A stretch of DNA of 5,291 nucleotides from an uncultured Treponema sp. Lineage in GTDB: Bacteria > Spirochaetota > Spirochaetia > Treponematales > Treponemataceae. A model generated the notes under the pieces. It saw only the letters and a list, made by a program, of their open reading frames with translations. It had not been told where the DNA came from and ran no database searches. Made by a program: the position numbers and the translations under genes. Positions 1 to 3,346 of the stretch are shown one piece after another. Every line of letters begins with the position of its first letter. The first letter of the stretch is position 1. The DNA lies in assembly GCA_946538795.1 (NCBI GenBank), contig CAMNGY010000142.1, positions 1-5,291 on the forward strand, in the 5' to 3' direction.

Positions 1-76
1 TCCTTGAGGAGCCGGCCCCGGAACCTGTCGAGCAATCCGTCCCTGAAGAGGAGCTGTCCGTCCTTGAGGAGCCGGC
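1..76 (+). repeat. 16-bp direct repeat pair inside the low-complexity gene
   Basis: The 16 bases at 1-16 recur exactly at 61-76. The copies are 60 bases (20 codons) apart and in frame, and both encode LEEPA. The left edge cuts the array, so more copies may exist upstream. This suggests the acidic Pro/Glu part of the protein also grew by in-frame duplication. Confidence 0.7.
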
Positions 77-869
77 GGCCACAGGGGAGCCGATGGCCAC
101 AGCAGTGCCAGCGGCCACCACAGATGAGCCGGAGGTGGCACCTGCCCTTTCGTTCCCTATTTCAGAACCAGAGTCTGAGCCTGAGATTGCTGATATGGAT
201 GAGGATATATGGCCGGATGTGCCCGGTAAAGCTGGGGGTACCCCGGCGGAAGGTGCAGAGAATTCTGAAGGCCGTCAGGAAGATGATATTTGGGCCAAAC
301 CGTCTGTCTTGGTGGAATCAGCCTTGGCGGCCCCTGAGCCGGCAACGGCGGCCACAACAAAGGCCCCTGTTTCTGAGGTTCCGACAAAACCGATGGACGT
401 GCCTAAAGTAAGTTCTGTCACTGTGGCCCGGCCTGAACCGGAGCCGGTCGAACCGTTCCCTTCAGATGAAGGACTGCAGGGGCCGGCAAATGATGCTGTT
501 CAGCCTGCTTCTGCGGAGTCAGTGGTCCGGCCTAAAGCCAGCCCTGCAGTTGCGCCAGCGGCCACAACAGCTCCGGCAGCCACAGCGGTGCCCGCAGCCA
601 CAACAGCTCCGGTAGCCACAGCGGTGCCCGCAGCCACAACAGCACCAGCGGCCACAGCGGCGCCGGCGGCCACAGCGGCGCCAGCGGCCACAGCGGCGTC
701 GGCGCCAATCTGCAAGGTCATGCCCAAGAAGGACAATGCTGTTTCCAATGACCACCACATAGCGAACTTCAAGAGGATGAACCGCATAGCTTCCCGGCCG
801 TCCGTCGCGAATGACAAGAAAGTGTCGGCGGGAAGTTTCGTGGCGTATAAGCCCCTGTCAGACCGCTAG
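3..869 (+). CDS. Pro/Ala/Glu-rich low-complexity protein, 5' end missing
   Basis: The reading frame is open from the left edge to a TAG at 867-869, giving 288 visible residues, so the true start lies outside the window. The ATG at 93 is internal, because the same low-complexity composition continues upstream of it. Residues 1-190 are acidic and Pro/Ala-rich, with EPEPVEP- and EPESEPE-like runs and two short DDIW-type motifs (DEDIW at 66-70, EDDIW at 93-97). Residues 185-232 are eight hexapeptides of the form PAAT-x-x. The last 53 residues differ in character, being non-repetitive and basic (about 11 Lys/Arg to 4 Asp) with one cysteine. No catalytic motif, membrane segment or known domain is visible. 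It reads as a disordered linker ending in a small tail that could be a docking segment. I do not recognise the family, and any folded domain would lie upstream. It is probably co-transcribed with the PII-like gene that follows after 9 bases. Confidence 0.82.
   Translation, partial: LEEPAPEPVEQSVPEEELSVLEEPAATGEPMATAVPAATTDEPEVAPALSFPISEPESEPEIADMDEDIWPDVPGKAGGTPAEGAENSEGRQEDDIWAKPSVLVESALAAPEPATAATTKAPVSEVPTKPMDVPKVSSVTVARPEPEPVEPFPSDEGLQGPANDAVQPASAESVVRPKASPAVAPAATTAPAATAVPAATTAPVATAVPAATTAPAATAAPAATAAPAATAASAPICKVMPKKDNAVSNDHHIANFKRMNRIASRPSVANDKKVSAGSFVAYKPLSDR
72..125 (+). repeat. Three diverged 18-bp hexapeptide units
   Basis: Read in frame, this stretch encodes PAATGE, PMATAV and PAATTD. 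These are three diverged copies of the hexapeptide that forms the main array at 555-698. The last two units match the alternating PAATAV/PAATTA pattern of that array, so the two blocks probably share an origin. Confidence 0.6.
555..698 (+). repeat. Tandem array of eight 18-bp units (PAAT-x-x hexapeptides)
   Basis: Eight consecutive in-frame 18-base units encode PAATTA, PAATAV, PAATTA, PVATAV, PAATTA and then PAATAA three times. There is a higher-order 36-base period: the pair at 573-608 and the pair at 609-644 differ at only two positions. The last three units (645-698) differ only at the third base of the proline codon. The homogeneity points to recent slippage or unequal exchange. Gain or loss of a unit keeps the reading frame, so length variation between strains is plausible. 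Confidence 0.9.
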
Positions 870-877
870 GAGAGAGG
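868..877 (+). promoter_or_regulatory. Strong Shine-Dalgarno for the PII-like gene
   Basis: AGGAGAGAGG begins inside the TAG stop codon of the upstream gene and ends one base before the ATG at 879. The AGGAG core is about 6 bases from the ATG. It fixes the start codon and, with the 9-base gap, suggests translational coupling. Confidence 0.75.
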
Positions 878-878
878 A

Positions 879-1166
879 ATGTACAGGATAGAGATAATAG
901 CGAACAAGTCCGTGGAGGACGACATAACAGAGGCCTTGGAGCAGTATGTTCCGGGCATTCTCTATACGACTGTTCCACTTGTCTATGGCCGCGGGGGCGA
1001 GGACCGCAAGCTGGGGACACCTACCTGGCCTGAGACGAACTTCCTCATGATCAGCTATGTCGAGGACTCGTCCGTTCCTGCGGTCAAAGCCGTAATGAAG
1101 GGTGTCAAGGACAAGTTCAAGGGGGAAGGCATAAAGTTTTTCTGCATTAAAGCGGAGGATATGTAA
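879..1166 (+). CDS. PII-like protein, PG0541-type transporter-associated family
   Basis: This is a complete 95-residue protein with a good ribosome site. The fold signature is PII-like (ferredoxin-like beta-alpha-beta repeats). The N-terminal strand is YRIEIIANKSVEDDI, followed by a helix, then a glycine-rich loop with GRGG (37-40), LGTPTWPETN (45-54), a strand FLMISYVED and a second helix. The combination of a G-rich loop and a W-P-E-x-N motif is what I recall from the PG0541 family, small proteins often encoded beside RND-type efflux transporters. It lacks the classical GlnB uridylylation-loop sequence, so a GlnB/GlnK nitrogen role is unlikely. By family analogy it would be a cytoplasmic trimer that modulates a membrane transporter. 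No transporter is visible here; the upstream neighbour is the low-complexity gene. The family call rests on motif recognition alone. Confidence 0.85.
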   Translation: MYRIEIIANKSVEDDITEALEQYVPGILYTTVPLVYGRGGEDRKLGTPTWPETNFLMISYVEDSSVPAVKAVMKGVKDKFKGEGIKFFCIKAEDM

Positions 1167-1173
1167 GCTGAGG

Positions 1174-1217
1174 AGGCTGGTTCAAGAAGTTCCCCGACTT
1201 TGGCTCAACCGGCTTTT
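1174..1217 (+). terminator. Likely terminator hairpin after the PII-like gene
   Basis: AGGCTGGTT (1174-1182) pairs with AACCGGCTT (1207-1215) over 9 base pairs, two of them G-U. An inner AAGT/ACTT pairing (1187-1190 with 1197-1200) tightens the loop. A short T run (1214-1217) follows. It starts 8 bases after the stop codon. The T run is short and the loop long, so efficiency is uncertain. Confidence 0.45.
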
Positions 1218-1235
1218 GAAACAGGTGTTGGGGAT

Positions 1236-1256
1236 AAAAAGAGCTTTGATTCAAGC
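1236..1256 (-). terminator. Weak possible terminator for the minus-strand cassette
   Basis: On the minus strand GCTT (1256-1253) can pair with AAGC (1246-1243), followed by a TCTTTTT tract (1242-1236). It lies about 50 bases beyond the stop of the receiver-HPt gene. The stem is only about 4-5 base pairs, so the call is tentative. Confidence 0.25.
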
Positions 1257-1305
1257 GGTCCCGTTTTCGTGGTGCAGCTGCCTGGCGCCTGGCCACCGGA
1301 CAAAA

Positions 1306-2217
1306 TCAGGACGAAAGGTATGTGCTTGCGGCTTCCACAGCCTTGCCGTACTCTGCAAGCAGGTCCGCAACGTTTGCCCTCACGAAGTCCAGGTCCCCGT
1401 CACGGGCCGCGTGCTCGGCTTTTTCCGCCATGTTTCCAAGGATGAGCGCCCCTACCATGCGGGAGCTGGATTTGAGCGAATGGGTAGCAATGCGGTGGGC
1501 GTTCATGTCTCCGTCTTTCGCGCTCTTCTGTATGGTGTAGCCGCTTTCCATATATGCGTCGGACCAGTTCTTGAGAAGTTGCCTGTACATCTGCTCATCT
1601 CCGCCTGAAAAAGCGAGGCCCTTGCCCGTATCCAGGGTTGCAAGGGGACCGTCCGATGGTTCTCCTGCTGGCGTTGCCGAAGTTGCGGCGGGTGCCTGGG
1701 CTTCCTGGCTGCTTGTGGCTTCCAGAACCTTGCTCGCACGGGCAAAAAGTCCTTTTTGCTTTGGGGACGGACTGTCTTTTCTGATAAGCTTTGTTTCCGG
1801 CAGCAAGGAAAGAAGTATCCTTTCCAGTTCTTCCGGCAGGACTGGTTTGGGAAGAAAATCAGCGAAGCCCTCGCCCTTATAATAGGCCCGCGTTGCCTCG
1901 TGGGGGCTGAGGGACGGATCCGCATCCTCTGCCTTTATGTCGTTTCCAGTCAGCGCGACGAACGGTGTGTCTTTGTTCAAGTTGCCTTCCAGCGTCTTGG
2001 ACATGCGGAAAGCCTCAAGCCCGTCCGGCGCTGGCATAACGTGGTCCAGAAGCACCAGGTCATAGGCTTCCTTGCACAACAAGTCCAGCATCTCCTGTCC
2101 TCCCGTGGCGGTCGCTAACTGCGCCTGGGTGGGCAAGAGAAGCCTTTCCAGCACCATGAGGTTTATCTCCTGGTCGTCTACGGCCAGAATCCTGGCTTCG
2201 GGTGCGGTGAAGTCCAT
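1306..2217 (-). CDS. Receiver-HPt phosphorelay protein
   Basis: This 303-residue cytoplasmic protein has two signalling domains. Residues 9-140 form a canonical response-regulator receiver: acidic pair D14-D15 in LAVDDQE, phosphoacceptor D58 in LVLLDHVMP, T90 in VALTGND and K124 in FLPKPV. Residues 141-195 are a Pro/Ala/Ser-rich linker. Residues 196-303 form an HPt domain whose HSLKSSS motif makes H246 the likely phosphorylated histidine, with G256 and a following Glu/Ala-rich helix. The glycine usual after Lys in HxLKG is Ser250. There is no kinase or DNA-binding domain, so it resembles the C-terminal half of a hybrid kinase encoded alone. The expected role is to pass phosphate between an unseen kinase and another regulator. 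The start at 2217 puts the first receiver strand at residue 10. The ribosome site is poor, and translation probably depends on the gene 16 bases upstream. Confidence 0.93.
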   Translation of the reverse strand: MDFTAPEARILAVDDQEINLMVLERLLLPTQAQLATATGGQEMLDLLCKEAYDLVLLDHVMPAPDGLEAFRMSKTLEGNLNKDTPFVALTGNDIKAEDADPSLSPHEATRAYYKGEGFADFLPKPVLPEELERILLSLLPETKLIRKDSPSPKQKGLFARASKVLEATSSQEAQAPAATSATPAGEPSDGPLATLDTGKGLAFSGGDEQMYRQLLKNWSDAYMESGYTIQKSAKDGDMNAHRIATHSLKSSSRMVGALILGNMAEKAEHAARDGDLDFVRANVADLLAEYGKAVEAASTYLSS

Positions 2218-2233
2218 TCGTCGTGATCCGCGG

Positions 2234-3052
2234 CTATTTCTTGATGAATGTCGGCGTGGGCGGGTTCAAGAAGTTCATGACCTTCTGTATGATGACCATT
2301 GGGGGGGTCGTCTTCAGGACGTACCCGACAGGTTTTTCAATCAGAATCTCCTTGACCACATCCTTGCTGTCGTTTCCGGTAAGGAATATGACAGGTATGC
2401 TTGCGGTCTTTGGTTCCAGTTTCAGAGACCTGTAGACTTCCAGCCCTGACATGAGGGGCATCTCGTAGTCCAGCAGCATCAGGTCTATGTGGTTCTGCTT
2501 TGCCGCGCTGATCGCGTCCGTGCCAATTCCTTCGGCTATGACGTTGTAGAACTTGATGAACCACGACTTGAGCGCACCCAAGTACACGGGATCATCGTCC
2601 ACTATTAGGAGGGTCTTTTTCTTGGGATCCAGGGCATAGGTCTTTTCCGTAGGGGAGATAACGTAATTCAAGCTGTTCGTGCGGATCATGCCTATGACCT
2701 TCTCGGAGGTAACGGGCCGCTCCACCACACCTGTAATCAGGGCCTCCTCGATGTACTCCTTCGCATGGGAAATCTCCGAGGGCTGGCCGATGAGGTAGAA
2801 TTTTTTGCGCTCATCGCCCATCAGGTTTTTGAGCGTCGGGAATATATCGCTGAAGGTGCTCTCGATGTCTTCTAGGAACACGAGTATTATGTCGGGTTGA
2901 ACGTAGTCCGGGTGGGACTGCATATCCCGAATGATGCTGCCGTTTGCGGTGCAGAACGTAACCTGATAGTTCTCCTTCTTGAGCGCGGAGATGAGGGTCT
3001 GCACGAGAAAGTTTGCGGGGTCGCCGGCGACAAACAGAATATTTTCATCCAT
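2234..3052 (-). CDS. Pseudo-receiver plus receiver tandem response regulator
   Basis: Taken from the ATG at 3052 this encodes 272 residues. Residues 3-125 look like a receiver fold with every key position lost. The acidic pair is replaced in VAGDP (9-11), the Asp position is Phe59 in IILVFLED, the Thr position is Ile88, and the Lys position is Arg112 in ERP. Residues 145-265 form an intact receiver: D152-D154 in IVDDDP, phosphoacceptor D195 in LLDYEMP, T225 in FLTGND and K247. No output or DNA-binding domain follows, so it probably signals by protein contacts, plausibly with the HPt protein encoded 16 bases downstream. In-frame alternatives are an ATG at 3061 and a TTG at 3088. I prefer 3052 because the first strand (ENILFV) follows directly and a promoter -10 box covers the region just upstream. 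The exact start is uncertain; the gene is not. Confidence 0.92.
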   Translation of the reverse strand: MDENILFVAGDPANFLVQTLISALKKENYQVTFCTANGSIIRDMQSHPDYVQPDIILVFLEDIESTFSDIFPTLKNLMGDERKKFYLIGQPSEISHAKEYIEEALITGVVERPVTSEKVIGMIRTNSLNYVISPTEKTYALDPKKKTLLIVDDDPVYLGALKSWFIKFYNVIAEGIGTDAISAAKQNHIDLMLLDYEMPLMSGLEVYRSLKLEPKTASIPVIFLTGNDSKDVVKEILIEKPVGYVLKTTPPMVIIQKVMNFLNPPTPTFIKK

Positions 3053-3059
3053 ATCTTCC

Positions 3060-3088
3060 ATTATACTCAAGGTCAATTGATAATGCAA
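3060..3088 (-). promoter_or_regulatory. Sigma-70-type promoter for the receiver cassette
   Basis: On the minus strand a TTGCAT -35 box (3088-3083), a 17-base spacer and a perfect TATAAT -10 box (3065-3060) precede the receiver-tandem gene. Only seven bases separate the -10 box from the ATG at 3052, so transcription should begin at or next to that codon. A T6 tract lies just upstream of the -35 box. Both downstream genes are probably read from here. Confidence 0.65.
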
Positions 3089-3109
3089 GGAAAAAATGTA
3101 ATGTAGTTA

Positions 3110-3117
3110 GGGGGGGG
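3110..3117. repeat. G8/C8 homopolymer upstream of the cassette promoter
   Basis: Eight consecutive G on the plus strand (C on the minus strand) lie 21 bases upstream of the -35 box, near -58 to -65 from the predicted start of transcription. It is intergenic, so changes in tract length would alter promoter spacing or upstream contacts rather than a protein. Confidence 0.6.
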
Positions 3118-3128
3118 TAACTTCATTT

Positions 3129-3140
3129 CTTGCCGGCAAG
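3129..3140. other. Perfect 12-bp palindrome, possible operator or mini-hairpin
   Basis: CTTGCCGGCAAG is fully self-complementary. It lies 11 bases beyond the G8 tract, upstream of the cassette promoter. The shorter CCGGCAAG recurs in both copies of the terminator element at 3212-3332. It could be a binding site for a dimeric regulator or a remnant of that element; nothing decides between them. Confidence 0.3.
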
Positions 3141-3205
3141 GAAAACGGCGGCCGTACCAAAGGATTGCGTCCGCCGTGTGAGAGTGAATACGCCCGCCGC
3201 GCCAG

Positions 3206-3243
3206 AAAAAACGCCGCATCCGGCAAGACACCGGTCACGGCGG
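3206..3243 (-). terminator. Strong rho-independent terminator of the large membrane-protein gene
   Basis: On the minus strand a GC-rich stem (CGCCG with CGGCG arms, an inner CCGG/CCGG pairing and a TGTCTTG loop) spans 3242-3212 and is followed at once by six T (3211-3206). On the plus strand the same hairpin is flanked by A6 and GGTTTT, so it could work in both directions. An outer inverted repeat (GCGCCAG 3199-3205, CTGGCGC 3255-3261) encloses it. Confidence 0.85.
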
Positions 3244-3332
3244 GTTTTCATCCGCTGGCGCATAAAATGTACGGGCCTTGTACGGGAAAATGCGACCGCC
3301 GCATCCGGCAAGACACCGGGCACGGCGGGTTT
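3212..3332. repeat. Duplicated 36-bp element containing the terminator hairpin
   Basis: The 36 bases at 3212-3247 and at 3297-3332 match at 35 positions; the only difference is T versus G at position 24. The copies are in direct orientation, 85 bases apart start to start. Similarity stops at the element ends, so this is a short discrete duplication and not part of a longer one. Each copy contains the full inverted repeat. Confidence 0.9.
3296..3328 (-). terminator. Promoter-proximal copy of the terminator hairpin, poor U-tract
   Basis: This is the copy nearer the large gene, 18 bases past its stop codon on the minus strand. CCGCC (3328-3324) pairs with GGCGG (3300-3296), with wobble pairs and an inner CCGG/CCGG stem between. 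The sequence after the stem is TCGCATTTT, so the T run is displaced by five bases. It may pause or protect RNA more than terminate. Confidence 0.5.
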
Positions 3333-3346
3333 CGCCGGGGCTGCGG

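Noticed and set aside
500..817. 105-codon Ala/Val-rich minus-strand frame opposite the repeat array
   Set aside because: The AAGAAV periodicity is the antisense reading of the 18-base array. It has no independent support.
1756..2118. Plus-strand frames opposite the receiver-HPt gene
   Set aside because: The minus-strand frame has all receiver and HPt motifs; the opposite frames have none.
1179..2276. Exact 14-base match between 1179-1192 (convergent gap) and 2263-2276 (end of the receiver-tandem gene)
   Set aside because: One copy is inside codons and the match does not extend. It is slightly unlikely by chance but has no structural or mechanistic support.
3268..3286. Two TGTACGGG copies 11 bases apart between the duplicated hairpins
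   Set aside because: One-turn spacing resembles a regulator site, but it lies downstream of a gene, between two terminator hairpins, and far from the only promoter seen.
3206..3332. CRISPR-like repeats
   Set aside because: There are only two copies with one 49-base interval, and each copy is a terminator-type hairpin. There is no array and no cas gene.
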